Shown one piece after another: positions 17,976 through 26,306 of a DNA stretch of 64,000 nucleotides. The notes beneath the pieces were generated by a model. The model was given only the letters and a program-made list of their open reading frames with translations. It did not search any database and was not told where the DNA came from. Positions within the stretch are counted from its first letter, which is position 1. Each line of letters begins with the position of its first letter. This stretch comes from Prado023 sp964418695 (GTDB lineage Bacteria; Actinomycetota; Actinomycetes; S36-B12; CAIYMF01), in the NCBI GenBank assembly GCA_964418695.1, contig CAYQMN010000005.1, forward strand, positions 1 through 64,000, written 5' to 3'. Made by a program: the position numbers and the translations under genes.

Positions 17976-18470
17976 GTGCTTGAGGTGATCGCGGGGCCCA
18001 TGATCGGCGCGATCACCGCGCTCGCCGGCGTCGCTGTCAGTCAACGCATGCAAAGAACCACCCAAGAACAATCGCGGTACCACGACGAGGTACGCAAATG
18101 TGGCCGCCGACCTGCTTTCTGTCGGAGAGGCTTTGGAGGAGCTGGTGGAAGCGCTCCCATGCGTCAATCAAGGAAATGCAGGCGAGAGAGCGCCAAGACG
18201 TGGACGCCTTCGCCGTGGAGAATCTGCAGGCGAGTCGAGTGCTGGCCATGCAGGCGGAGAGTGACCTGCACTGGGAGACCTTGTCGGCTCACCGGGGCTG
18301 ATGCTCACTTGCCCTGGCCTCGATGGCGCCGCCGAAGACCTCGTCAGAGGCTAAAGACTCTGGCCACCGCCCTTGAAGCGCCCCGGCAAGGACGTCTACT
18401 CACGGCGAGACGAGCTGAGGGCGCCTTCGTTGACTCAGTCCGAAAGGAATTGGGCACCCACAAGAAGTAG
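17976..18470 (+). pseudogene. Frameshifted hypothetical gene
   Basis: Protein-like sequence jumps between frames: VLEVIAGPMIGAITALAGVAV and QEQSRYHDEVR in one frame (to about 18092), YANVAADLLSVGEALEELVE in the next (18093-18155), ASIKEMQARERQDVDAFAVE in a third (to about 18300), and FVDSVRKELGTHKK back in the first, ending at 18470. The joined product would be an N-terminally membrane-anchored, helical protein of about 150-160 residues. Multiple shifts mean it is dead, or that the assembly has errors here. Family unknown. Confidence 0.5.
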
Positions 18471-18669
18471 GGTCGCCGAGGGCGAGCGCAGTGGGCAGAC
18501 TGCCGAGCCGCCCAGACATCTCCCCTGCGCGCACCACGATCCGTCCGGCCCTGCTCCGTCGGCACGCGGCGAAGCGCCCGCCGTCGCCCGATCGGCATGC
18601 GTCCGCAGACAGCGATGTGACGCGGGTCCTCGCGTGCGAGCCCCTCTGATCATCTCTGCGGCTCGCTGG

Positions 18670-18957
18670 TCAGGCGACCTCATCGAGGCGGCGGACCTTG
18701 GGAACCCCGGCAGCGCGTTCGGCGGCCAGGTCGTGGGCGGTCTGCATCGCCAGCCAGGCCCGCGCGGTGCCGACGCCGGCCTGCTCCAGGCGCACGGCCA
18801 GGTTCGGGCTGACCCGGGCGTGGCCGTGCAGTACCCGGCTCAACGTGACCCGCGAGACCCCGAGCCGGGAGGCTGCCTCGGCCACACCCAGGCCAAGGTC
18901 GGCCAGCACGTCCTCGCGCAGCACCTCACCCGGGTGCACCGGGTTGCGCATCACCAT
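18670..18957 (-). CDS. higA: HigA family antitoxin
   Basis: 95-residue Xre-type DNA-binding antitoxin. It starts NPVHPGEVLREDVL, the HigA hallmark, followed by a helix-turn-helix (VAEAASRLGVSRVTLSRVL, residues 28-46) and the AWLAMQTAHDL segment. GGAGG lies 8 nt before the ATG. It is 13 bp after the toxin gene, which is the higBA order (toxin first). It should neutralise HigB and repress the operon. Confidence 0.92.
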   Translation of the reverse strand: MVMRNPVHPGEVLREDVLADLGLGVAEAASRLGVSRVTLSRVLHGHARVSPNLAVRLEQAGVGTARAWLAMQTAHDLAAERAAGVPKVRRLDEVA

Positions 18958-18970
18958 CCTGCTCACCTCC

Positions 18971-19249
18971 TCAGTGGTAGTCCTGGTAATCGACCAGCTC
19001 GACATCGCCGTCCACGAACCGGAATGTCACGCGCCAGTTGCCGTTGACCCAGACCGACCAGTGTCCAGCCAGTTCGCCTTTCAGCGGATGGGTCCGAAAC
19101 GACGGGATCGCCAGGTCCTCCGGAGTCTGGGCCACGTCCAACACCGACAGGATGCGCAGCAGCTTCGGCACGTGGTCCGCCTGTACCCCCCGCTTTGACC
19201 CTGTGCGGTACAGCCGCTCCAGCCCCCTGTGCCGGAAGCTGACGATCAC
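18971..19249 (-). CDS. higB: HigB/RelE family mRNA-cleaving toxin
   Basis: 92-residue RelE-fold toxin: FRHRGLERLYRTGSKRGV, the LSVLDVAQTPEDLAIPSFRTHPLKG middle and the C-terminal WSVWVNGNWRVTFRF strand are characteristic of HigB, a ribosome-dependent ribonuclease. I use the GTG at 19249: a TACGGT box (19256-19261, complement) lies 6 nt upstream, giving a leaderless transcript, and a palindrome overlaps it. Longer starts would add residues that do not fit the family. Confidence 0.9.
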   Translation of the reverse strand: MIVSFRHRGLERLYRTGSKRGVQADHVPKLLRILSVLDVAQTPEDLAIPSFRTHPLKGELAGHWSVWVNGNWRVTFRFVDGDVELVDYQDYH

Positions 19250-19259
19250 CCGCACACCG

Positions 19260-19281
19260 TAGCGCGTAGCGTTACGCGCTA
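19260..19281 (-). promoter_or_regulatory. Palindromic operator of higBA
   Basis: TAGCGCGTA (19260-19268) and TACGCGCTA (19273-19281) are perfect inverted repeats around GCGT. The site begins 11 bp upstream of the higB start and overlaps the candidate TACGGT -10 box by two bases. Binding by HigA is inferred from family behaviour. Confidence 0.6.
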
Positions 19282-19503
19282 CAAGATGGGCGATCACTGG
19301 CTGAACCACAAGCTTGCAGCCGGAGTGTCAGCCAAGAGGCCCGAACCGCTGAGCCTTCGTGCTCGTCGGTGTTGACAAGCCGACCCCACGAGTCGGGGTC
19401 GGCCGGGTTGGGTGAGGTGAGCCTGAACTCGCATCCAGTCGTCCCGACTTCGTACTCGGAAGGACGGTGGCCGACGAACCCCCAGGTGTGGCCGCGTTCG
19501 GAG

Positions 19504-20190
19504 TCAACTGAGGAGTGCTGCGACTGCGTTGGCCGTTGCCTTGGCGGAGCCGGGGTTCTGGCCGGTGACGAGGTTGCCGTCGACGACCACGTTGGACACG
19601 AACGGCAGGCGGGCCTTCTCATAGAGCGCGCCGTGCTGCTTCGCTATCTCCTCGGCGTTGTAGGGGACCAGCTTGTCGACCCTGGCCAGTTCTTCCTCGC
19701 GCCAGGCGAAACCGGTCATCCTGCGTCCCGCGATCAGGTAGTTGCCGTCGGACAGCTTCGTGTTGAGTAGCCCGCAGTAGCCGTGGCACACCGATGAGAC
19801 GACAGCGCCGCGCTCGAAGAGGACGCGGGTGATCTGCTGCAGGCCGTGGCTGTCGGGGAAGTCGTACATCACGGCGTGGCCGCCGGTGAAGTAGATCGCG
19901 TCGAAGTCGGCCGCATCGACCTGGTCGGGGCTCGCGGTGGTCTGCAGCAGTGCCACCTTCGCGGGGTCGTTGCGCCACGCCTTGGCGGTCTTGTCGTAGT
20001 TGGGGAACTTCAGGGCGCGAGGTTCGAGCGGGACTGCGCCGCCAGCCGGGCTGACCAGGGTCTGCTCGAAGCCGTGCTCCTCGAAGACGTGCCACGCGTG
20101 GGTGAGTTCGGACAGCCACAGCCCGGTCGGGTGGCTCGGGTCGTCGTAGTGCCCGACGTTGGTGACGACGTTGAGGATTCGCTTGGTCAT
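19504..20190 (-). CDS. DJ-1/PfpI family type 1 glutamine amidotransferase-like protein
   Basis: 228 residues of the Hsp31/PfpI group, which includes glyoxalase III-like and chaperone-like proteins. The nucleophile elbow is SVCHGYCGLL near residue 136, with the DAIYFTGGHAVMYDFPD segment before it. AAGGAA lies 7 nt upstream of the ATG. It is the last gene of the minus-strand arm of the TetR module, 29 bp after the dehydrogenase. It may detoxify reactive aldehydes; that is an inference from family and neighbours. Confidence 0.88.
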   Translation of the reverse strand: MTKRILNVVTNVGHYDDPSHPTGLWLSELTHAWHVFEEHGFEQTLVSPAGGAVPLEPRALKFPNYDKTAKAWRNDPAKVALLQTTASPDQVDAADFDAIYFTGGHAVMYDFPDSHGLQQITRVLFERGAVVSSVCHGYCGLLNTKLSDGNYLIAGRRMTGFAWREEELARVDKLVPYNAEEIAKQHGALYEKARLPFVSNVVVDGNLVTGQNPGSAKATANAVAALLS

Positions 20191-20219
20191 GGTGGCTTCC
20201 TTGGGTTGGGAGTGGCCGG

Positions 20220-21800
20220 TCAGCGGGAGCCGAGTCGTTTGAGAAGGGTGAGCCCGGTCGTGAGGAGTCGGGACCAGCGGTCGTGGCTGATGTCCTTCGG
20301 CGGGGAGAAGCCTTGGAGTCGTTGGTGAGCGACGGTCTGGGCTTCGGTGTACTTCAGCATGCCGTCGACACCGTGGCGCCGTCCGAGTCCGGAGTCGCCC
20401 ATGCCGCCCATGGGGGCGTCGATGCTGCCCCAGGCTGCGGCGAACCCCTCGTTGACGTTGACCGTACCGGCGTGGAGACGGGCAGCGATGGCGCGGGCGC
20501 GGCGTCCGTTGCGTCCCCACACGCTGGCGTTGAGCCCGTATGGCGTCGCGTTTGCCATGTGCACTGCCTCGTCGATGTTGCTGTAGCGGTAGATCGAGAC
20601 GAGCGGTCCGAAGGTCTCGTTGGCGTAGACCGTCATCTCAGGTGTCACGTCAGCGAGGATCGTGGGCTCGTGGAACAGCGGCCCGAGATCGGGACGTGCC
20701 ACGCCACCCGAGAGGACAGTGGCACCCTTGCCGACCGCGTCTGCGACATGGTTCTGCACGGTGGCAAGTTGTGCTGGCGTGGTGAGGGAACCGACGCTGA
20801 TGCTGTAGTCATAGGCGGCGCCGAGCGTGAGCCGGTTCGTCGCGGTCACGAACCGGTTGACGAAGTCGTCATAGATCTCGTCGGCGACGTACATCCGCTC
20901 GATCGACACGCACAGTTGCCCGGCGGACGGGAAGCTGGCGCCCAGTGCGCCGCGGGCGGTCTTGTCGAGATCGGCATCGGGCAGGACGATCATCGCGTTC
21001 TTGCCCCCGAGTTCCAGGGAGGCGCCGATCAGCCGTTGTCCGGCGTCACGGGCGATCTGGCGACCGGTGGCGGTTGAGCCGGTGAACATCACGTAGTCGG
21101 CGGCGTCCATCAGGGGTGCGCCGATCGCGCTTCCCCGCCCGATCACGATCTGCCAGAGGTCTTCGGGCAAGCCCGCCTGTCGCATCAGGTCGACTGCCCA
21201 CAGCGCGGTCAGAGCTGTTTGGGTGTCAGGCTTCTGCACGACTGCGTTTCCGGCCATGAGGGCAGGGATTGCGTCACCGGCGGCCATGCTGAGCGGGTAG
21301 TTCCATGGCGAGATGATCGCGACGACGCCTTTCGGGTGTCGCAGCTCGGTGGTGTGTGTCAGCAGCGGAATCGCACCGCGCCGGCGCTTCGGTGCGAGGA
21401 AACGTTTCGCGCTGCGGGCGTAGTAGCGGGTGGTGATGGCGATGTCGGTGACTTCCAGGAACGCATCGCGCCGGGTCTTTCCGTTTTCGGCCTGCATCAG
21501 GTCGAGCGCCTCGTCCTGACGCTGCAGGACCAGGTCGTGGAAGCGCAGCAGGATCCGCTTGCGCTCGCTGATCGGGGTCGTGGCCCACTTCGCCTGGGCG
21601 ATGCGGGCCCGGGCAAACGCTTCCTCGACATCGTGTGGCGTCGAGGTGGGGAGGTTGGCCAGTGGCTCGCCGGTGTACGGGGCGGTCGTCATGACGTGCT
21701 CGGCTGCTGCACTCGCTGTGACCAGTCCAGCTAGCCGCGACAGCACGCTGGGGGTCACGGTGATCGGGAGCGAGGCAGGCGGGGTTGTTGTCGATGCCAT
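20220..21800 (-). CDS. Succinate-semialdehyde dehydrogenase-type aldehyde dehydrogenase
   Basis: 526-residue NAD(P)-dependent aldehyde dehydrogenase. Rossmann and catalytic motifs are intact: ISPWNYPLSMAAGDAIPALM, FTGSTATGRQIA, the catalytic Glu in LELGGKNAMIVL and the Cys in SAGQLCVSIERMYV, then NETFGPLVSIY. It resembles the actinobacterial GabD2-type succinic semialdehyde dehydrogenases, but the true substrate is not shown. The gene starts 5 bp after the acetoacetate-decarboxylase-like gene, so they are one operon under the TetR operators. Confidence 0.88.
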   Translation of the reverse strand: MASTTTPPASLPITVTPSVLSRLAGLVTASAAAEHVMTTAPYTGEPLANLPTSTPHDVEEAFARARIAQAKWATTPISERKRILLRFHDLVLQRQDEALDLMQAENGKTRRDAFLEVTDIAITTRYYARSAKRFLAPKRRRGAIPLLTHTTELRHPKGVVAIISPWNYPLSMAAGDAIPALMAGNAVVQKPDTQTALTALWAVDLMRQAGLPEDLWQIVIGRGSAIGAPLMDAADYVMFTGSTATGRQIARDAGQRLIGASLELGGKNAMIVLPDADLDKTARGALGASFPSAGQLCVSIERMYVADEIYDDFVNRFVTATNRLTLGAAYDYSISVGSLTTPAQLATVQNHVADAVGKGATVLSGGVARPDLGPLFHEPTILADVTPEMTVYANETFGPLVSIYRYSNIDEAVHMANATPYGLNASVWGRNGRRARAIAARLHAGTVNVNEGFAAAWGSIDAPMGGMGDSGLGRRHGVDGMLKYTEAQTVAHQRLQGFSPPKDISHDRWSRLLTTGLTLLKRLGSR

Positions 21801-21805
21801 CGGGC

Positions 21806-22720
21806 TCACCGGGCCTGGATCGACGTAGGGACGGGCATGTGCAGGGCCAGCTGCCCCTCGGTGACCACGTCGAACTGGACGGTCCGGATCGGCTTCAGTG
21901 ATCGCACGTCGTCCGACAGCCGGCCTTCGCCCAGTGTGAGCTCGACCATGCGTGGGCGCCGGGTGGTCCCAGAGGAGAGGACGTTGGTTTCGCTGTAGGT
22001 CGCATGCCACGCGCCGTCGATCGTCGTGTAGGAGGTCAGTGCTGAGATGTGCTCCCCGCTGCCGTGGCTGCGTTGGCGCGGCGTCGGGGCGTTCAGCGCG
22101 ATGTCGGTCCCGCCGTCGGAGTTCGTGACGTGCGCGGCGGTGCGCGCGCTGTCGATGTCGACATCGAGCGCGGTGACCCACTTGGGGAATCCGTATCCGT
22201 CGTGGCCGCGGACCTGGGCGATCTGCGTGCTCACCGGCAAGGACAGGACGTAGGAGTGCAGGTGCTCGTTCGTCACGGCCGCGACCGTGTCGACGAAGCC
22301 CAGGCCACCGTGGCGGGCCGGCCGGACGGCGACGCCCACGGCGGCCTCGGTGTAGAAGTCGATGTCACACACGTGGTAGCGGAAGAACATCACCGAGGCC
22401 ACGCCAAGGCCAGGAGCCACTTCGAGGAGGGCAAGCTCTCGGGGCAGTCGACTCCTGATCGCCCGCGTCGGCGCCACCATGGTCACCCGCGCGGTTGAGA
22501 TCCGGTAGTAGAAGTTCGGGGTCAGCGTGGAGCCGATCCGGGAGTCGACGCGCGCCTTCGGCAACTGACGGAAGAAGTCCACGCTGCTGACCCTCGGATC
22601 GGAGGCGACGACGTCGAGATCGGTGTCCATTCGGAAACGGTCGTAGAGCCCGCCCTCGGGGACCTCGACGGCGCGGCCGCCCAGGTCGACTGTGACGGTG
22701 GAAGCGGTGGACGTGCCCAT
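21806..22720 (-). CDS. Acetoacetate decarboxylase family protein
   Basis: 304 residues with an acetoacetate-decarboxylase-like fold signature. The Schiff-base Lys region reads GYGFPKWVTALDVD near residue 158: the first Lys is kept, but the second Lys of the classic PKK pair, which lowers its pKa, is Trp. Decarboxylation of acetoacetate is therefore doubtful, and related proteins have other activities. AGGAG lies 6 nt before the ATG. First gene of the minus-strand arm; its promoter holds two TetR-type operators. Confidence 0.8.
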   Translation of the reverse strand: MGTSTASTVTVDLGGRAVEVPEGGLYDRFRMDTDLDVVASDPRVSSVDFFRQLPKARVDSRIGSTLTPNFYYRISTARVTMVAPTRAIRSRLPRELALLEVAPGLGVASVMFFRYHVCDIDFYTEAAVGVAVRPARHGGLGFVDTVAAVTNEHLHSYVLSLPVSTQIAQVRGHDGYGFPKWVTALDVDIDSARTAAHVTNSDGGTDIALNAPTPRQRSHGSGEHISALTSYTTIDGAWHATYSETNVLSSGTTRRPRMVELTLGEGRLSDDVRSLKPIRTVQFDVVTEGQLALHMPVPTSIQAR

Positions 22721-22733
22721 CAGGATCTCCTCA

Positions 22734-22786
22734 TGTGTACGGTGTTTACATGCGGACTCTATGAGCACGTGTGAACACTGTCAACA
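22734..22786 (-). promoter_or_regulatory. Promoter of the decarboxylase-like operon with two TetR-type operators
   Basis: On the minus strand: -35 TTGACA (22784 to 22779), 17-bp spacer, -10 TAGAGT (22761 to 22756). One 17-bp operator, TGTGAACACTGTCAACA (22770-22786), covers the -35; a second, TGTGTACGGTGTTTACA (22734-22750), covers the start-point region. Each is a pair of TGTNNACA units separated by one base. The same design recurs at 23390-23440. Confidence 0.75.
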
Positions 22787-22816
22787 TTTGAGTTGTGACG
22801 GTCGACCACGCAGGGT

Positions 22817-23398
22817 TCAGTGCGGCGCCTGGGCGGCGAGGATGGCTGCCAGTGATGTGCGAACGTGGTGATGGATCTCCTCGGTGGAGTCGGCGGTCAG
22901 CTTCCCGTCCATGTAGAGGCAGGCCATCCCGTGTGCGAACGCCCAGCCTGCGGCGGCGAGGGCGTCGGCATCCTGTCCGGGGAAGATTCTGGTCATCGCG
23001 GCCGCAAGCAGGTCGTGGATCGCGGCGGCCGCTGCCACGCGTTGCTCGTTGCCCTCGTCGCAGGCGTTGGTGAACATCACCCGGAAAAGGGCGGGTCTAC
23101 GCAGGGCGAAGTCGACGTAGATGACCGCCAGGTCTCCGAGGTCGGTTGGAGTGGTGGGCAGGTCACGTCCGTCGGTGAGGTCGGCCAGCAGGTCTTGCAG
23201 GCCGGTGGCGGCCAGTGCGGATTCGAGCGCGTCGCGGTCACTGAAGTGCCGGTAGAGCGCCGCCGCGGTCACTCCCGCCTCACGTGCGACCGCGCGCAGG
23301 GAGAACGTCTCGCCAGACTCCAGCATGCGCATCGCCGTGGCCAGCGACGCCTCGCGAAGGTCGCCGTGGTGGTAGCCGCTCCTCACGGAAGTTGACAC
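22817..23398 (-). CDS. TetR family transcriptional regulator
   Basis: 193-residue regulator with an N-terminal helix-turn-helix (FSLRAVAREAGVTAAALYRHF, residues about 33-53) and a helical ligand-binding domain of the TetR C-terminal type (RPALFRVMFTNAC near residue 100). The GTG at 23398 has GGAGG 10 nt upstream and overlaps the operator at 23390-23406, so self-repression is likely. It lies between the two arms of the module it should control. Confidence 0.92.
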   Translation of the reverse strand: MSTSVRSGYHHGDLREASLATAMRMLESGETFSLRAVAREAGVTAAALYRHFSDRDALESALAATGLQDLLADLTDGRDLPTTPTDLGDLAVIYVDFALRRPALFRVMFTNACDEGNEQRVAAAAAIHDLLAAAMTRIFPGQDADALAAAGWAFAHGMACLYMDGKLTADSTEEIHHHVRTSLAAILAAQAPH

Positions 23399-23440
23399 TG
23401 TTTACATTCCTCCGTACTGTTGATGTGAACAACGTAAACA
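23390..23440 (+). promoter_or_regulatory. Promoter of the flavin oxidoreductase operon with two TetR-type operators
   Basis: -35 TTGACA (23392-23397), 17-bp spacer, -10 TACTGT (23415-23420). Operator AGTTGACACTGTTTACA (23390-23406) covers the -35 and TGTGAACAACGTAAACA (23424-23440) the start-point region. The layout mirrors that at 22734-22786. It also overlaps the tetR start. Confidence 0.75.
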
Positions 23441-23460
23441 TACCTCATCCAGGAGCAACC

Positions 23461-24741
23461 GTGTCATTGCCAGAAGCCATGTCCACCGCGTCCCCGGCGG
23501 CCACTGAGTCGACTGTCTTCGAGCCGCTGGTGCTCCCCAACGGTGTCGTGCTCGCCAACCGCCTCGCGAAGGCCGCCATGGAGGAGAACATGGCGACTCG
23601 GGGACAACTCCCGGGAACAGATCTGATTCGCCTCTACGAACGCTGGGGCAACGGCGGCGCCGGGCTCCTCATCACCGGCAATGTCATGGTCCACGCCGAA
23701 GCACTCACCGGACCCGCGGGTGTCGTGCTCGACGGACAGGTGCCCCTTGAGCCGTTCCAGCGCTGGGCCTCAGCTGCCAAGTCCGGCGGCGCCCAGATCT
23801 GGATGCAGATCAACCACCCTGGTCGTCAGGTCCGAGCCGACATGCCCGGCGTTGCCTGGGCGCCCTCGCCTGTGCGGGTGAGCCTGGGCAAGAACACATC
23901 GCGGTTCGCCGAGCCCGTGGAGATGACCGACCAGCAGATCCAGGAGACCATCGTCCGGTTCGCCAACACCGCCCGCCGCGCCGAGGAAGCCGGCTTCGAC
24001 GGCGTCGAGATCCACGCCGCCCACGGCTACCTCCTGTCCCAGTTCCTGTCACCGCTGTCCAACCAGCGCACCGACCAGTGGGGCGGCAGCCTGGACAACC
24101 GCGCCCGACTGCTGCTCGACATCGTCCGCGCCGTCCGTGCCGATGTGGCGCCGGGCTTCGCGGTCGCGGTCAAGCTGAACTCTGCGGACTTCCAGCGCGG
24201 CGGCTTCGACGCCGACGACGCCGCGAAGGTCATCGCCATGCTTGCCCCGCTCGGGGTCGACATCGTCGAACTCTCCGGTGGCAGCTACGAAGCGCCCGCG
24301 ATGACCGGCCAGGTCAGCGACGAGCGCACCAAGGCCCGCGAGGCCTACTTCCTCACCCTTGCCGAGGAACTCGCGAAGTCCAGTCCGCTGCCCCTGATGC
24401 TCACCGGCGGCATCGCCCGCAGGCCCGTCGCCGAAGAAGTGCTCGCCGGAGGTGTGGCGCTCGTCGGCATGGCCAGCGCGCTCGCCGTCAACCCAGACCT
24501 GCCCAACGCATGGCGTCACGACGCCCATGCTGTCGTGACACTCGCGTCGGTCGACATTGCCGACAAGGCGGTCGCCTCCGCAGCCAGCATGGCCAGGATC
24601 CGCCGCCAACTCCGGCGTCTTGGACGAGGGCGCCGTTCCCGGCCCTCGATCAACCCGAAGACCGCGCTCCTGCTCGAAACCCTCCACCAGCGCCGGGCCC
24701 TGCGCCGCTACCGGACCTGGCTGCGGGCACGCACCGCCTGA
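23461..24741 (+). CDS. NADH:flavin oxidoreductase (old yellow enzyme family)
   Basis: 426-residue FMN-dependent TIM-barrel reductase. Motifs: NRLAKAAMEENMA near residue 37, MQINHPGRQ, EAGFDGVEIHAAHGYLLSQF, SNQRTDQWGGSLDNRAR and LTGGI near the C terminus. It lacks the C-terminal 4Fe-4S and NAD domains of the long family members; the last 55 residues are very basic (RRQLRRLGRGRRSR). GTG start with AGGAG 5 nt upstream. Likely reduces an activated alkene; substrate unknown. First gene of the plus-strand arm of the TetR module. Confidence 0.9.
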   Translation: MSLPEAMSTASPAATESTVFEPLVLPNGVVLANRLAKAAMEENMATRGQLPGTDLIRLYERWGNGGAGLLITGNVMVHAEALTGPAGVVLDGQVPLEPFQRWASAAKSGGAQIWMQINHPGRQVRADMPGVAWAPSPVRVSLGKNTSRFAEPVEMTDQQIQETIVRFANTARRAEEAGFDGVEIHAAHGYLLSQFLSPLSNQRTDQWGGSLDNRARLLLDIVRAVRADVAPGFAVAVKLNSADFQRGGFDADDAAKVIAMLAPLGVDIVELSGGSYEAPAMTGQVSDERTKAREAYFLTLAEELAKSSPLPLMLTGGIARRPVAEEVLAGGVALVGMASALAVNPDLPNAWRHDAHAVVTLASVDIADKAVASAASMARIRRQLRRLGRGRRSRPSINPKTALLLETLHQRRALRRYRTWLRARTA

Positions 24742-24771
24742 CCAACCGGAACAAGGATGAAGGAAGACGAC

Positions 24772-25986
24772 ATGACCACACCCACCACCCCCGAACGCGC
24801 CCACGACATAGCCCTGTTCGGAGCCACTGGATTCACCGGCGGACTGACCGCCGACTATCTCGCTGCGCACCTGCCGCCGACCGCCCGCTGGGCACTCGTC
24901 GGACGAAACCACGCCAAGCTCGAATCGGTGGTCGAGCGCCTCGCCACCGCACACCCCGATACGCCACGGCCCGAGATCGTGCTCGCAGATGCTGGCGATC
25001 CGGCCTCGCTGCAGGACGTGGCGACTTCGACCAGGGTCGTCATCACGACCGTGGGCCCTTACCTCGAATACGGCGAACCCGTGGTCGCCGCCTGCGCTGC
25101 TGCGGGAACCGACTACATCGACCTCGCAGGGGAGCCGGAATTCGTCGACCGGATGTACGTCGCCCACCACTCCACCGCCGTGGAGACCGGCGCACGGATC
25201 GTGCACTCAGGAGGCTTCGACTCCATCCCGCACGACCTCGGAGCGCTGTTCACCGTCCAGCAACTGCCCGACGACGTGGCGATCACGATCCGTGGAGTCG
25301 CCCGCAGCAACGCCATGATCTCGGGCGGCACCTTCCACTCCGGACTGGGCCAGCTGTCCCGGATGAAGCAGATGCGGCAGGCCATCGCCGACCGCAAGCA
25401 GGTCGAGCCCCGGCCCACCGGACGTCGTGTCCGCAATCAGGCCGGACGACCGCACCGCGACACTGAACTCGGCACCTGGCTGCTACCACTGCCCACCATC
25501 GACCCCGAGGTGGTCAAGCGATCCGCAGCCGCACGCGCCGACTACGGCCCAGACTTCACCTACTCCCACTACGCCGGCCTCAAACACGCCACGACCGTCG
25601 CCGCTGCAATCGTCGGTTTCGGTGCCTTCCTGGGGGCCGTCCAGGTGCCGCCGCTGCGCCGCTTCCTTGGCTCACGACTGCCGCAAGGCGAGGGGCCGAG
25701 CGAGGAGCGACGTGCCCGATCGCGATTCACAGTCGACTTCATCGGCGACGGTGGCGGCGTCCACGTTCACACACAGGTCAGTGGAGGAGACCCCGGCTAC
25801 ACCGAGACCTCGAAGATGCTTGCCGAGGCCGCGATGAGCCTCGCCTACGACGACAACCCGCCGACTTCCGGACAGGTCACCACCGCCACCGCGATGGGGG
25901 AGAACCTCATCCAGCGACTGCGCGACGCGGGACTCGGCTTCACCGTCGTCGAACGGACCGCCAGTGCCGACGCAGAAGGAACATGA
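24772..25986 (+). CDS. Saccharopine dehydrogenase-like / trans-acting enoyl reductase family protein
   Basis: 404 residues with an N-terminal Rossmann motif LFGATGFTGGLTADYLA, VVITTVGPYLEYGEPVVAAC near residue 85 and GFDSIPHDLGALFTV near 145. This pattern fits actinobacterial saccharopine-dehydrogenase-like reductases, which include trans-acting enoyl reductases. ATG 24772 has AAGGA 7-8 nt upstream and is preferred; ATG 24757 would add five residues. It lies 30 bp after the flavin reductase gene in one operon. Substrate unknown. Confidence 0.85.
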   Translation: MTTPTTPERAHDIALFGATGFTGGLTADYLAAHLPPTARWALVGRNHAKLESVVERLATAHPDTPRPEIVLADAGDPASLQDVATSTRVVITTVGPYLEYGEPVVAACAAAGTDYIDLAGEPEFVDRMYVAHHSTAVETGARIVHSGGFDSIPHDLGALFTVQQLPDDVAITIRGVARSNAMISGGTFHSGLGQLSRMKQMRQAIADRKQVEPRPTGRRVRNQAGRPHRDTELGTWLLPLPTIDPEVVKRSAAARADYGPDFTYSHYAGLKHATTVAAAIVGFGAFLGAVQVPPLRRFLGSRLPQGEGPSEERRARSRFTVDFIGDGGGVHVHTQVSGGDPGYTETSKMLAEAAMSLAYDDNPPTSGQVTTATAMGENLIQRLRDAGLGFTVVERTASADAEGT

Positions 25987-26306
25987 CGGCGAACGGTCGC
26001 GGCAGGTAGGGCAAGCATCTCGGGGTGTCCGAGCCTGCCCCGGTTCTCTCCCGAGGTCCTGACGGCCAACCAGGGCTGTAGGCCGAGCAGGGTGAACAGG
26101 GGGTCGGAGCTGACCGAGGGCGACCCGAAGCGTGCGCCAGCGTGTGCGCCCCTACTGGGCGATAGGGGTCGCGAACGCGGTTCGCTTCTGCGAGGTTCAC
26201 AGGGGGATCCGTCGGCTTGCTTCGCAAGCCTCCTCCCGATTCCCGGCCATGCTTCCTGGTCTCATGGCGAGGGACTGGGGGAACAGCCCCGGGCCTACTC
26301 CACGAG
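25987..26306. other. Gene-free stretch between TetR module and tRNA-Gly
   Basis: 320 bp with no convincing coding frame on either strand. The one notable element is a 7-bp hairpin, GGCTTGC-TTC-GCAAGCC (26214-26230), which may act as a terminator. It forms the boundary between the TetR module and the tRNA-Gly gene; I saw no duplicated tRNA end. Confidence 0.5.

Noticed and set aside
19322..19503. Small gene on the minus strand (GHTWGFVGHRPSEYEVG region)
   Set aside because: Some protein-like stretch, but no start signal, it runs into the PfpI gene end, and no family is recognised; possibly a remnant.
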